Origin: Azorinus chamasolen
Lineage: Eukaryota > Mollusca > Bivalvia > Cardiida > Solecurtidae
DNA length: 64,000 nt
Direction of reading: 5' to 3'
Assembly: GCA_963576725.1 (NCBI GenBank)
Contig: OY755241.1
Span: 53,760,455-53,824,454, forward strand
The stretch's first letter is position 1; each line of letters opens with the position of its first letter. Below, one piece after another: positions 21,850 through 33,286 of the stretch. The notes under the pieces are model-generated. The model was given only the letters and a program-made list of their open reading frames with translations. It did not search any database and was not told the origin of the DNA. The position numbers were made by a program, and so were the translations under genes.

Positions 21850-22380
21850 GTACCACATATAGCTGGTCCCGTTTTTACGAAAGATCGTTCGGTCAAACGT
21901 GTGTTAAATTCTAACTTACTATCACTACCATATAGCTATCACATAGTCGAAATCATCACACATTCTAAGATGCGACAAGTTAGGTTGCCATTGCATGACA
22001 TAAATTATCGTAGTTCTAACATAGGACGGTTGAAATTGGAAGATACGATAATTCCTGTCGTTCGATATTCCGTACGATATGTCTGTCGTGCGATATTTCT
22101 GTCATACAAATTTCGTAAAAGATGTCTCTGATATGCCCAACACTTTGTTTTCACGAAAGATCATACGACAAAAAGTATCGTGGATCTTAACTTATGGCAG
22201 TCATTACTATCACATAGCCGAAATTATCACACATTCGAAGAGGCGATAAATTATGTTAATTTTGTATGACATAAATAATTATTGTCGTAAGCTCTAACAT
22301 AGGACGATCAGAACCGGAAGTTCTGCCGTTCAGTATTTCGTAAAAGGGGACCCAGATATGCCCAACACTTTTCACGCAAT
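21850..22380. repeat. Diverged tandem duplication, about 250 bp
   Basis: Two copies share CATAGTCGAAATCATCACACA/CATAGCCGAAATTATCACACA, TAACATAGGACG and CAGATATGCCCAACACTTT. A related piece with CGTAAAACGGGGTCC lies near 39600. Function unknown. Confidence 0.7.
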
Positions 22381-22856
22381 GCAAATGAAAAATTAAAACG
22401 CGCTTGTCGACTATTTTCGAGTATTTTCAGTTAGCATATGCAGTAAGTTTTGTAATATAGTTTATGATGTTCTGATTTTATAGTTTCGTGTTTTCTGATT
22501 TTATATAGTTTTGTGTTTTGATTTTATATTGTTTTGTACATGTTTGCATACGGTCCACTGTATTTACGTGATATATTGGCGGGGTTCCCATATGAGTTCA
22601 GCTCTATGTGGAATGTTCCCTGTTGTGCCCTGTGTAAACTTACCCACAGGTATATGTTGAATCCGTCCAAATGTTTCTTTTATTAAACAGATTATTTGTA
22701 CAGTTCTGCGTGTTGTTATTTTTCTATTAATCATATACAGAAAACATGTACAGTAAACTCGATACTTCGAAAGTTTAGTAATGAAGAATGTATGCAATTT
22801 AGACAGGTGGCTGTTTAATGTAGGATGAACGTCACACAAAAAGCTGCCGCATCTGT

Positions 22857-23017
22857 TTTAACACTTTCCCTCATATTTAAACGTGTTTCCACGCATGCGC
22901 AAACAGAGTAACCCCAGATCGGACGGCTCCACTTTAAATATTCCTATATAACTATTTTATCCATGAATATGCAGTATATATTAAAATTTGTAATAAATAT
23001 AGAACAGGGAAATGGTT
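22857..23017 (+). mobile_element. TTAA-A MITE lacking its right stem
   Basis: TTAACACTTTCCCTCATA, GCAAACAGAGTAACCCC, GGACGGCTCC and then a jump to the distal arm, ending GGGAAATGGTTA. The break is at the apex. Confidence 0.75.
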
Positions 23018-23242
23018 ATGATAAATAATGGTACGTATTTAAGCGTGGGAATAATCGAGGTGTTATTGTACATGTGGTAATAAACTGTACCGGCTGCATT
23101 TTGTACTCTTGCATTGAAATAATATTTACTATAAATACTCTAAAAACACTAAGAATTCAGACTTACGCAAGAAGTGAAGACTCAGTTCAAACTACAATGG
23201 AACCAATCTTAACAGACTAATAAATACGAATACCTGTGGGCT

Positions 23243-23472
23243 TTAACCCTTTCCTCTATAAGTACGCCTTTCTATGCCTCTGTCAAAGTCACCCGTTGAA
23301 ACTATTATGATAAATAGGGCATCTACTCCTATAGGAGAAAATGCTCTATTTATCGCCATGGTTTCCAATTACAAAATATTTAAAAAAAATCATTTTTCCT
23401 AGTTAATGCTCCTTTTCAGTAGATTTATTCAAAGAGGTTGGATCTAAAATAGCCTATGCGGGAATGGGTTAA
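23243..23472 (-). mobile_element. TTAA-C MITE within TA-class remnants
   Basis: TTAACCCTTTCC to GGGAATGGGTTAA. Apex ACTCCTATAGGAGAAA. The right flank is AGCAGGAGCTTTCTGTATTA, a TA-class stem piece. Confidence 0.82.
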
Positions 23473-23529
23473 AGCAGGAGCTTTCTGTATTAAGTAACCG
23501 TCTACGTTTAAAACATCCATGCCTATTTA

Positions 23530-23920
23530 TTAGTCCCCTGTCTGCGAAAGCCGAAATAGACTATATAGTTTTAGGTTTCGTTTGTCCGTCCGTCCATCAT
23601 GTTGTCCAGGCTTTTTCTTGGAAGTGCTTTGATATATCTGTTTTGTATTTGGTATACAGCTAAATCTAGATGAGCTTCATCTTAAGTTCTGAATCTCATT
23701 CCGGTTAAATAATTATTACCAGAGGTATGCCCCTTGTTCTTATTTTCAATTGTCCGTACGTTTGTTGTGAGTAGCTTGAGATATTAACTTAATATTTGGT
23801 ATACAACCAAATCTAGATGAGTTCCAGCCTAAGTTCGAATTTCTGTGCTGTTGAATATTTTTGCCAGAGTTATCGCCCTTGAACTTGAAGTAATTCGTCT
23901 GTTTTTCCTTAATCAAAATG
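23530..23920. repeat. Dispersed repeat with two about 175-bp units
   Basis: Shared blocks: TTGGTATACA(G/A)C(T/C)AAATCTAGATGAG and GAGTTATCGCCCTTGAACTTG. Starts after TTAGTCCCCTGTCTGCGAAAG. Confidence 0.65.
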
Positions 23921-23929
23921 GGATGTATG

Positions 23930-24650
23930 TACTGATGTTTTCAAATAGAGCAACAATATATGAATGTATTGTAGAGCAACGAAAAATACAACATTAAGTA
24001 GCCAAATGTTAAAGTGCAATAAATCGCTTATTGCAAATAAACAAAAGTACATTTGTAACTTCATTTTTGGAAAAACATACATTTTGAGAAATTTAAGAAT
24101 CTACATGCTTATGCAATAAAAAATCTTATTGTACAAAACAAATTAGGAACATAATGTGTGGTAGAATTTATATTACACTCGCAAGCTCCAGCAATACTAT
24201 AGGGTTATTGCAAAAAATACTGAAAAACATTTAGCTGCCTAGAATATTAAATTGCAAGTACAATATACAGTTTATGTTATATCATATTCACCCCACCTCA
24301 TTTACTGCAATAATTCGTTATGGTAAAGAAAGTCCTTGAAATTATTGTTCTTTAGCCCTAAATTACGTCACCTTTGTCAAATCATATTTGCACAAGTGCT
24401 ATACGGGGATTCATTACGTTAATTTTACTTTTGGCTATGGAACTTAGTCATATCAAATCAAGAAGGTTAGTGTTGTCTTGATTTTCACGGACATTATAGT
24501 TTTATTAGTTGATGTTCACTGGATTTTACAGCCGGTAGGAGATTATAGTATATGTTACTATGTTCTCAGAATGCTTAAGTGGTCGCTTTATTTAATTTTC
24601 AAAACACAATTTTCCAAGAACTTACAGACAGTCTTGTAGTTCCGGACGTC
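23930..24650. other. Intergenic, nothing recognised
   Basis: A+T-rich sequence without ORF, hairpin or tandem structure that I could support. Confidence 0.5.
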
Positions 24651-24654
24651 ACTC

Positions 24655-24785
24655 ATTTCCGAATCAAATGTGGGTAAATATCTATTTCGTCATAAATTAT
24701 TTTGTTCATAGTGTCATTATAAAAATTCAGTGAATTAATATTCATGATGTCATTATTTCTTGCCTGAATATTCATGGAGGCTTCA
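24655..24785 (-). mobile_element. TTAA-B MITE arm
   Basis: Inverted arm ATTCATGATGTCATTATTTC to CATGAATATTCATGG. Forms a large inverted pair with the following element. Confidence 0.65.
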
Positions 24786-24787
24786 TT

Positions 24788-25190
24788 CTTTACTCCCTGA
24801 ATATTCATGTGAGAAATAATGAAATCATGAATATTAATTGGAATTAATAGCGCATGGACACAGGAGCTTTTGGCCATGGCAAAGCCTGTAGAACTATATT
24901 ATATCGTAAGCAAACAGAGAAGATCCTAATTTGGGTCTACTATGTAAAAAATGCAAAGGCGTAGAAAGGTGTACAGTAAAACCTCTCTATAACGACCACT
25001 AAATTATATCAAGTATTTTGTTTTGAAGGCAGGTGGCTGCTTAAAGCAATGTGAAAGTAAAACAGAACGCTCTGTTTTACTTTCACATTGCTTTAAGCAG
25101 CCACCTGCCCTAAATACCAAATAATTAACACAATTTAGTGGCCGTTATAGAGAGATTTTACTGTTTTTATGGAGTGAAGAAATGAGAATG
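24788..25190 (+). mobile_element. TTAA-B MITE hosting a TA-a MITE
   Basis: Starts TTTACTCCCTGAATATTCA. The stem is partly deleted. The right arm GGCGTAGAAAGGTGTA is interrupted and resumes TTTTTATGGAGTGAA. Confidence 0.8.
24974..25163 (+). mobile_element. TA-a MITE nested in TTAA-B, apex missing
   Basis: CAGTAAAACCTCTC to AGAGAGATTTTACTG. Long stem AAAGCAATGTGAAAGTAAAA. The apex is reduced to ACAGAACGCTCTGT, lacking the 12-bp core. Target TA of the host right arm. Confidence 0.88.
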
Positions 25191-25353
25191 CCAACCAGTT
25201 TGATTCGCGCGCATGTATAATGATACATGACAATCTTTGATAAAGGCCCGTAGTGGTCGAAATCTTAGATAAGATCAATATAAGTATTCTTATACATTTT
25301 TCAGTTTTTAATTTTCTTCCATTTTCTGTGTAGAAACATAATCACAACATCAA

Positions 25354-25425
25354 ACAGGCCGGAACCTGATGAGGCGACGAGTTACTCAGCGTCTCACGTG
25401 AATCTAAACTGTTTGTATATGTCAC
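25354..25425. mobile_element. TTAA-D hairpin fragment
   Basis: AAACAGGCCGGAACCTGATG...CATGTGA-like right arm to AAACTGTTTG. Ends not clear. Confidence 0.55.
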
Positions 25426-25568
25426 TACAGTTTCGCCATTGACAGAGCAATGGTTAATTAACTCTGTTGGTTCCAGATGGAAAACTCCTCACAGTGATCT
25501 TCCTTGTCACTACTCTTCAGGTTGGAGGTTGTCCAGATAGTTGTCGTCTGCACACATTGTCGTCTACT

Positions 25569-25788
25569 TTAACCCGTTCCCTCATATTGACGACTTTTGA
25601 CGACTCTGTAAAAGTCACTTTGTGAAACCATTGTGATAAACAGAGCATTTGCTCCTATGCTCTATTTATCACAATGGTTTCAAACTACAAAATTCTAAAA
25701 TGTTCCTTTTCTCAAGTTAATGCTCCTTTTCGGTAGATTTATTCAATGAGGTTGTATCTAAAACATAGCCTATGAGGTAATGGGTTAA
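25569..25788 (-). mobile_element. TTAA-C MITE, apex partly lost
   Basis: TTAACCCGTTCCCTCAT to GGTAATGGGTTAA. The stem is intact, but the apex is cut to GCATTTGCTCCTATGCTC. Confidence 0.88.
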
Positions 25789-25839
25789 GTGTCAGACTGG
25801 AGTCTCCATCAATTCTTATAAACATAAGTGGATTTTCAA

Positions 25840-25908
25840 ACAATTTGGATCCTGATGAGGCGCCTAGTGACTCGGTGTCTCATCTGGATCCATACTGTTT
25901 GCAAAGGT
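25840..25908. mobile_element. TTAA-D hairpin
   Basis: AAACAATTTGGATCCTGATG with complement TCATCTGGATCCATACTGTT. The stem has the T/T mismatch. Confidence 0.7.
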
Positions 25909-26115
25909 AATCACAGATGCGCCAATTGCAGCGAGCCTCGTGGGTCGCTTTCCGGCGACCGTGGGGCGAAAGAGTTAATGAGCGGTCTCGTGGACCTGCT
26001 GCCAATGGCTTCAGAATCCATTCGGTTCTCTCTCAGACTCCCCTCGGTATTCGCTTTATTAGCAGTTCCGGCATCCTGAGGGAGTTCGCTGCTGACCTAT
26101 TCGACATCACCTAAC
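25909..26115. other. GC-richer unique patch, origin unknown
   Basis: About 200 bp with several CpG (GGCGACCGTGGGGCGAAAGA) and two overlapping open frames of 65 and 83 codons. No family recognised. Confidence 0.35.
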
Positions 26116-26186
26116 CTAAAGCGCTTCCTCTGGTATTGTCAGCAAATAGTTATCAACCTTTATGCTGTCGACAAAGACGAATATGG

Positions 26187-26384
26187 TAAAACCTGTTCTA
26201 AGCGGCCATTTATGTATTCATGTGTCTTAAAAAGCAGGTGGTTGCTTAATGCAGGACAAAAGTAATGCAGAAAGCTCCTATGGGGGCTTTCTGTATTACT
26301 TTTGACCTGCATTAAGCTACCACCTGCCTTACAGACCCATAATTAGATATCTTTGATGGTGGCTTAAGACAGGCTCTATTGTAT
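26187..26384 (+). mobile_element. TA-e MITE
   Basis: GGTAAAACCTGTTCTAAGCG to CTTAAGACAGGCTCTATTG. Stem GCAGGACAAAAGTAATGCAG with apex AGCTCCTATGGGGGCT. Confidence 0.83.
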
Positions 26385-26388
26385 GTGA

Positions 26389-26565
26389 TTATCTATGTAA
26401 ACAGTTTGGATTAAGATAATACGCCAAGTAATTCGGCGAGCCATCTGATCTAAGACGTTTGGTAATGTTATTGTGTCTTGAAAGAAACTTGGGGAAAATT
26501 AAACACTGCAGCTTGTAACAGACGACAAATGTTGCAGACGAATTACATGGCAAGCAAATGGGTTA
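26389..26565 (+). mobile_element. TTAA-D MITE (right end intact)
   Basis: Hairpin TAAACAGTTTGGATTAAGAT..., then TGTAACAGACGACAAATGTT, ending GCAAATGGGTTAA as in the element at 13053. Confidence 0.7.
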
Positions 26566-26654
26566 ATGAGCTAAAATGTATAGTGAATGGTCAAGCCCCA
26601 AGACAGACAACTTATGGCGCGCTTTATATACACCAATATTGACCTTTTGGATCT

Positions 26655-26765
26655 ACTGATGACCTTTTGCAAACAGTTCGGATCCAGATGAAATGTCGAA
26701 CAACCCGGTGTCTCATCAGGATGTACATGGTTTTGTACATGGTTTTGCACAAGTTTCAAACCAAA
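26655..26765 (+). mobile_element. TTAA-D hairpin fragment
   Basis: GCAAACAGTTCGGATCCAGA and CGGTGTCTCATCAGGATG. The right arm is disturbed by a short duplication of GTACATGGTTTTG. Confidence 0.6.
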
Positions 26766-27033
26766 TGGAAGAAAGAACACCCTGGTTAGATCATTTTCAA
26801 ACGAAGACAATCTTCTTCAAGGACACGAGTAGGCGAAATGTCTACAGAATGATGACAATGACAATGTGGTTTTCAAATAGGTTCTTTCAGAATAGCAGCA
26901 TCAGCGTCACTTTTCATGTTATAGGAAATATCTCATCAACATTTGATTATGAAGGTTACTAATTAAAGATCTAATTATCTGAAAAGAAATAGCGAATAAA
27001 AGAGTGACAAGAAACCCAATTATAAACGCAATA

Positions 27034-27237
27034 CTGTAAAACCCCTGTAAACCGGAAGTCTAGTGCAGAAGAATTTAGATACTTTTAGGCAGGTGGCTGC
27101 TAAATGCCGGGACAATGGCATGCAGAAAGCCCCTAAAGGAGCTTTCTGCATGCCCTTCATCCTGCATTAAGCTGTCACCTGTCTCCAATACCGATATTTA
27201 AACTAAATTGAACGTCCAGTTTAGAGGGGATTTTCTG
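27034..27237 (+). mobile_element. TA-c MITE
   Basis: CTGTAAAACCCCTGTAAACC to GTTTAGAGGGGATTTTCTG. Stem GGCATGCAGAAAGC with apex CCCTAAAGGAG. Confidence 0.85.
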
Positions 27238-27604
27238 TATTCGTATGATGAAGTAACACAGCGGAAAATAGAAAGAGAATGCTTATATTCTTAGCCTTTA
27301 CCCCCAGTATGTAAATAAGGACGTCTGCTCACCATTTGATCTGGTGCAATGTTGACTACATGTTATTCTATTATATTTACTGAATGTCAAACAGTTTGGA
27401 GCCTTTGGATCCTTATTGCACTCTGGGTTACTTGGCCTCACATCTGAATACAGGCTATTTGAAAATGCGAGTAAGTTTGTATTAAGCAGGAGAAGGGGGT
27501 AATTCTGTCGCTGACGTCTGCTAATTCTTTTGTTGTTATATATTATTCCCTTGTCTTTAGAAAACACACATAGTCTGGTTGCTCAAGAGACACTAACTTA
27601 CTTA

Positions 27605-27808
27605 TACTATCCCGTTACCCTAACCCTTATCGCGCTACCTTAACCCTTATCCCTCTACCTTAACCCATATCCCGCTACATTAAACCCTATCCCGATACCT
27701 TAAACATTATCCCGCTACCTTAATCATTACCCCGCTACCTTAACCCTTATCCCGCTATTTAACCATTATCCCGCTGCCTTAAACCTTATCGCGATACCTT
27801 AAACTCGG
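27605..27808. repeat. 20-bp minisatellite, about 10 units
   Basis: TAACCCTTATCCCGCTACCT repeated with strict 20-bp spacing and a few 19-bp units. Confidence 0.92.
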
Positions 27809-28680
27809 TATAATAACACCAGTGTAATAGCATCAGTGTAATAATATTTGTGTAATGACACCAGTGCAATAACATCAGTGTAATAGCATCAGTGTAATAA
27901 TATTTGTGTAATGATACCAGTGTAATAATATCCAGGTATTAATATCAGTGTGATACCATCAGTGTGATAACATGTGTAATAACACCACTGTAATAACAGC
28001 AGTGTCAAAACATCCGCGTAATGACATATGTGTAGTAATAATTATCAGTGTCATAATATGTGTAATAACATGTGTAATAACATCAATGTCATGATAAATG
28101 TGTAATAACATCAGAAATAACACCAGTGTAATAACATCTGTATAATAGCATCAGTGTAATTACATCTATGAAATAACATTTGTGTAATAACATTAATGTA
28201 ATAACATCATTGTAATAACATATGTGCAATAACATCAGTGTCATAATATCTGTGTAATAACAGTTGTGTAATGACATTATTGTCATGATATTATTGTAAT
28301 GACATCAGTGTAATGATATCAGTTAATGACATCATTTATTGACATCAATATAATGACATCAGTGTAATAACATCAACTGAAGTAATATCAAGTGTAGTTA
28401 AATCAAGTGTAGTGACATCAGTGTCATAACATCAGTGCAATAACATCATTGTCATGTCATACATGTAAGTGTAGTTACACCAATGAAACGATATCAGTGT
28501 AATGACATCAGTGTTATGACATCAGTGTAATAACATCTATGTCATGGCATCAGTGTAGTGACATCAGTGCAATGATATCAGTATAATGTCATCTGTGTAA
28601 TAATATAAATATAATGACATCAGTGCACGTAACTCATTGTAAAGAAATCAGTGTAATGACATCAGTGTAATGACATAAGT
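27809..28680. repeat. Degenerate 13-14-bp minisatellite, about 870 bp
   Basis: More than 50 variants of ATCAGTGTAATAAC / ATCAGTGTAATGAC. Open frames inside it are only the periodicity of the repeat. Confidence 0.9.
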
Positions 28681-28995
28681 GCCAGAAATATATATTATCT
28701 TCAGGCAGAGTTGAACAACTATGTTATATATTTAAAATAATTTTTGCACAAATCTGGATCTCTTGTAATTCTGACTTCTTCAAATTCGAACATGTTTTTG
28801 AGAAACTACTGACCAAATGTCCAACAACTTGAATCCTGAATGAGACACAGGGCTTCTCTGCATCTCGTCTGTATTCAAGCAGTTTACAAACACGAGTCGT
28901 GTCATAGATAGCAAAATAAGGCAGCAGCCTAGCTGAATCCAGATGTAATGTACGCACCGTGCCTATACTGGTCCGAGGGCATGCTGCTCCGTGAC
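28681..28995. other. Intergenic, nothing recognised
   Basis: No supported feature; weak TTAA-D resemblance near 28820-28890 (TGAATGAGACACAGG...CATCTCGTCTG). Confidence 0.4.
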
Positions 28996-29143
28996 AATTT
29001 AGAACTGTGTAGTTTTGGAACCATTGTGATAAATAGAGCGAGCATTTTCTCCTATACGAGCAAATCCTCTATGTATCACAATGGTTTCAAAAGATGACTT
29101 TTATAGAGGCATCAAAAGGCGTCAATATGAGGCAATGGGTTAA
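28996..29143 (+). mobile_element. TTAA-C MITE, 5' truncated
   Basis: From TTTAGAACTGTGTAGTTTTG through a hairpin with apex TCTCCTATACGAGC to GCAATGGGTTAA. Confidence 0.8.
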
Positions 29144-29314
29144 AGCTTACATGACAAGACAGTGTGTTTATCAAAGTATGTCACCTTAGCCTTCGATTTT
29201 TGTTCTATTTTGGCCATATTAATGTTTTCACCTTTCAAACTGATGTTATGCATGTGCGTAAGTGTGTATGGCTAGCTACGCACGTGTAAGGGTAGGCTAC
29301 TCAACCTTAGTATA

Positions 29315-29447
29315 ACACACGTGTCTTAAAACCCAGGTGATTGCTAAATGCAGGGTGAAAGTAAAGCAATTTTTCAGCATTGTGTTTGACTACTTACTGC
29401 ATTATACCTCTTTTTAATGGTCGCTTAAGACAGGTTCTATTTTACAT
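29315..29447 (+). mobile_element. TA-e MITE remnant
   Basis: GTGTCTTAAAACCCAGGTGA to GGTCGCTTAAGACAGGTTC. The stem is largely decayed. Confidence 0.65.
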
Positions 29448-29599
29448 ATATTTAGGTAATGTGGTAATGCGATTTTGAAAATTTAACAAATTGCTGTCAT
29501 TGCACAAAGAGTGACGTCAATGATATAGACGTGAAATGTCTAATTGTATCTATTATTCTATTGGGTGTTGTGGACTGGTTGGGGTTAAAGGTGAAATGG

Positions 29600-29880
29600 G
29601 CATTTGTGTAGCAGCCTCCTTCATAATTAAGTGGATTGATGATTTTTCCCCTTTATTCATGTTTTTGGATTGTTCAATCTTGATTCTTGGGCCTTTGGAT
29701 AGAAATCTCCTTCATAATTTAGTGGATTGATGATTTTTGTCTTTATTCGTGTTTTTTGGATGGTTCAACACCGATTCTTTGGGCTTTGGGTAGATATCTC
29801 CTTCATAATTTAGTGGAATGATGATTTTGTTTCTTTACCCGTGTTTTGGATGGTTTAATCTTGATTCTTGATACACGCTC
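29600..29880. repeat. Tandem repeat, about 92 bp, three copies
   Basis: CTCCTTCATAATTTAGTGGA and TGATTCTTGGGCCTTTGG blocks recur at about 92-bp spacing. Confidence 0.85.
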
Positions 29881-30067
29881 GGGAGGTAGAACTCTATTTC
29901 TATCCCAGTAAAAACAAATTTTATTGCGTCATGTGACATCCACTGACCACATCTCAGTGTGTTGACGAAGGCTTTGCGATAAAGCCGAACTATCTAGGTA
30001 AATAATCAATTGCTATGAGTTAATAGATTCTTTACTCAAACCAGAAATGGTGTCAACGCCACCTGAT

Positions 30068-31577
30068 GCTCGCCTGTTTAAAAGTTAAGTCTAAAACGGG
30101 TCATATTGAACAAAAAATTAATTCAATTTAAACTTAACTGTATCAATATCAGAACCGAAATGCAACCAAATACCAATTTTCAGCAACTTACAAAGATTAT
30201 TAAACAAGAAAAAATATACCAAGTATAGAAGCCCTAAGTCTATTGGTTCCAATGCAATAGGCAATTAAATATTTTTAAAAGTAGGTCAAATGTGAAGGTC
30301 AGAAGGGCACAAATGTTGGCATGGTCATACCAAGTATAGAAGCTCTATGCTCATTGCATCTAATATTATAGGCATTTAAAGACTTTTGCAAAAGTAGGTC
30401 AAAGGTTAGGGTCAAGGGCATATATGTTGGCATAGTCATACCAAGTATGGAAGCCTATGGTCTATTGCTTCCAATGTTATAGGCACTTAAAGAGTAGGTC
30501 AAAGGTCAATGGCAAAAGGTAAAAACAATGGTATGGTTGGAAAAGTCTGAAGACAAGAAAGTTGCATACCAATTATGGAAGCCCTTGAGCTACTGGCATT
30601 TAAAGAACTTTGCAAAAGTAGTTCAAAGTAACATGGCAAAACAATGATATTGTTGGAAAGGTCTTAACACAAGAAAGTTGCATACAAAGTATGGAAGACC
30701 TTGGCCCAAATATTATATACATTAAAGATTTTTGCAAAAGTAGATCAAAGGTCAAGGTCAAGGTAAGAAGGGCAAAAAATGATATCGTTGAAAAAGTCTT
30801 AACACAAGAAGGTTGCATACCAAGTATGGAAGCCCTTGGCCCATTGGTTCAAATATTATTTGCATTTAAAGGTTTTCGCAAAAGTAGGTTAAAGGTTTAG
30901 GTAGAAGAGCAAACTGTTGGCATGGTCATACCAAGTATTGAAGCCCTAGGCCTAATGGTTCCAATAATATAGTCATTTAAAGATTTTTGCAAAAGTAGGT
31001 CAAAGGTCAAGATCAATGTCAGAAGTGCAAAAATGTTGTCATGGTCGGAAAGGTCTCGACAATATGAACCTTCCCACCAAATTTCAGCATCATAGCACAC
31101 ATTTTAAGCTTTATACCAACCCGTCCAAAAATTTAACTTGGTGATTTTTGGCCAACCCAAGTCCAAAACATGTCAAAAAATGAATATAATTTAAACATAT
31201 TTTTAATGTTTTACTTAATAACAGTAACATTTGACCCGAAATGAACCTCCATACAAAATGTCTGTATACTAGCACAAATATTAAGTTTTAAAACAATCCG
31301 TCCAAAAACCTTTAACCTGGTGATTTGTGGCCAAAAGAACTAGTCCAAAACATGTCAAAAAATGAAAAATAGTTTTAATGTTTAACTTCTTAACAACAGT
31401 TTTTGACCCCAAATGAACTTCCGTACAAAATTTCAGCATCCTAGTACAAATATTAAGCTTAAAAACAACCCGTCCAAAAAACTTTAACCTTGGCCACGCT
31501 CACGCACAAGCTCATCCCACACTCACGCTCACGCCGGGGGTATAGCATACACTCTGCTGTTCTACGAACAGGCGAGC
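30068..31577. mobile_element. Tandem-core element with inverted ends (pearl/Helentron-like)
   Basis: Ends GCTCGCCTGTT (30068) and AACAGGCGAGC (31577) are exact inverted copies. Inside are diverged units with CATACCAAGTATGGAAGCCC, TTTTGCAAAAGTAGGTCAAA (30190-31060), then units with CCGTCCAAAAA and AAACATGTCAAAAAATGAA (31080-31490). The right end holds CTCACGCTCACGCCGGGGGT. Its architecture recalls bivalve pearl/Helentron-type repeats. Confidence 0.7.
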
Positions 31578-31718
31578 TAAAAATGGACAATCCAGAGCAA
31601 GAGAACAACCTTTATTGATGTAACTTTTATTAATACATTGAACAGTACAAGCATATGCTTTATATATGTATAATACTTATCATCAATGTATAACAGTGTA
31701 ATACACAGGTGCAATGTA

Positions 31719-31971
31719 TTAACCCTACATATCATATACATGTAAACACATTTCCGTGCATTTGTAAACAGAGTAGACCCAGATCAGACGGCTCCTATAG
31801 GAACCGCCTGATCTGGGTTTGCTGTTTGCTTTTGACATGATATAGATCTGATTCAACAGTTTTTGTCAAAGCAAATCATTCCCTTGAAAATTTAATATTA
31901 TGAAAATTCAGCTAATAAATATTCATGGCGTTGTTATTTCCTACATGAATATCAAAAAGAAATCAGGTTAA
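31719..31971 (-). mobile_element. TTAA-B MITE
   Basis: TTAACCCTACATATC to ATCAGGTTAA. Hairpin 31771-31833 with apex GGCTCCTATAGGAACC; here the usually unpaired stem position is paired. Confidence 0.82.
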
Positions 31972-32026
31972 CCATGTGAGAGATTCATCCTCATCGGCAT
32001 TCAGATCCAATATGTTTAACTTATTC

Positions 32027-32233
32027 TTAATCCATTCCCTCGTATTGATGTATTTTTATGCCTCTGCAAAGGTCGCCTTTTGAAACCATTTGAGCAAATG
32101 CTCTGTTTATCATACATAGATGATTCAAAATAATCCAATTCTAAAAGTTTTGTTTTCTCTAGTAAATGCTCCTTTTTGGTAGATTTATTCAAAGAGGTTG
32201 TGTCTAGAAATGGACTATGAGGGAATGGGTTAA
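32027..32233 (-). mobile_element. TTAA-C MITE, one stem arm lost
   Basis: TTAATCCATTCCCTCGTATT to GGGAATGGGTTAA. One arm and the apex are gone (AAACCATTTGAGCAAATGC). Confidence 0.8.
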
Positions 32234-32285
32234 ACAGATGTTTGCTGTCACTGTCTATTAGATGGTACAGACTGTTCATAAAACT

Positions 32286-32434
32286 TTAACCTTTAGCCTG
32301 CTACAGGCGGATGAGTGATTACCTGTGCAAACAGTTTGGACCCAGATCAGACGCCGAGTAACTTATCGTTTCATCAGGGTCCAAACTGATTGCACAGGTA
32401 ATCACTAAATCGCCCAAAGCAGGCTAAAGGTTAA
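32286..32434. mobile_element. TTAA-D-type MITE, fully palindromic, 149 bp
   Basis: TTAACCTTTAGCCTGC to GCAGGCTAAAGGTTAA. Nearly the whole element is one hairpin (GTGATTACCTGTGCAAACAG and complement). A/A mismatch retained. Confidence 0.9.
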
Positions 32435-32469
32435 AAAAGAATGTGAAAATGTCTTATATCATCTGATGT

Positions 32470-33175
32470 TCCTATATCCCATTTCCTGTAAAGACATCTT
32501 TTGACGTTTTTGCAAACAGAGTAGACACAGATCAGACGGCTCCTCTAGTAACTGTATGTTCAGGGTATGTCCTGTTTGCTTTTGAAATAATAAAAAAATC
32601 TGATTCTACAGTTCTGTCATGATCAAAATGCCTTGTTTGAGGGGGTGGAGCTGGCGTACGCCCCCCCCCCCCCCCCCAACATACACACACCTCTCCCCTC
32701 TCCCCATAAATTGCCCTAGCAAACATTTTTTAGTAATCTAGACGTAACAAAAATCACTACAATAATAATTTAATCTGAGTATTTATTCCCTGTTCTCAGT
32801 TGAATGGCATCACTAGTGGGTTTTTTGTAAATTACAAGGCACTAGTGATGCTGATGCCATCCAACTTTTGAAAAGCTACACCCCACTCTCTCCCTCTAAT
32901 CTGAAATCCTGGATCCGCACCTGGATGCCATTACAAAATTCAGCTACATGTAATTATTATGCATACATTGATCACATGACTATTCATGAAGGACATGGTT
33001 AAACTCTTTCGGTTGTCATAGACATTTGCCACTCAGCTTCTCATAATAATCCAAACTAGCTGACAATGTCTATCTCATAATGCTTGTTTTACAGATATTG
33101 CAGAAAACTTCATTTTGAAACGTGACACAGTCAACAGTCTAATCAGACGAAACTTATTTGATGGAGAAAGGGTTA
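32470..33175 (-). mobile_element. TTAA-B MITE with a poly(C)-bearing insertion
   Basis: Left hairpin part 32510-32580 and arm to 32640; interruption 32640-32935 carries C17 (32661-32677), ACTAGTG...CACTAGTG inverted repeat and CTGAAATCCTGGATCC; host arm resumes with ATTACAAAATTCAGCTACAT. A related insertion is at 61700-61815. Confidence 0.6.
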
Positions 33176-33197
33176 AAATTCTGTACATGCAATTTAA

Positions 33198-33286
33198 TCA
33201 TGTGAAGCGCTTTTGAACGCACACATCCTGTGCGAAACGAGCGCTATATAAATGTGGTATAATAATAATAATAATAATAATAATAA
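33198..33286 (+). repeat. Retroelement-tail-like repeat with (TAA)n
   Basis: GTGAAGCGCTTTTGAACGCA...GCGCTATATAAATG followed by ATAATAATAATAATAA. Reverse-complement relative of 1807-1880. Confidence 0.65.

Noticed and set aside
27605..27808. Interstitial telomere array
   Set aside because: The unit contains TAACCC but is 20 bp long and is not (TTAGGG)n.
28089..28286. Minus-strand 65-codon frame with repeated TLMLLHRCYY
   Set aside because: Translation of the 13-14-bp minisatellite, not a protein.
27605..28680. CRISPR-like regular repeats
   Set aside because: No unique spacers, very short units and a eukaryotic context with spliced genes; these are minisatellites.
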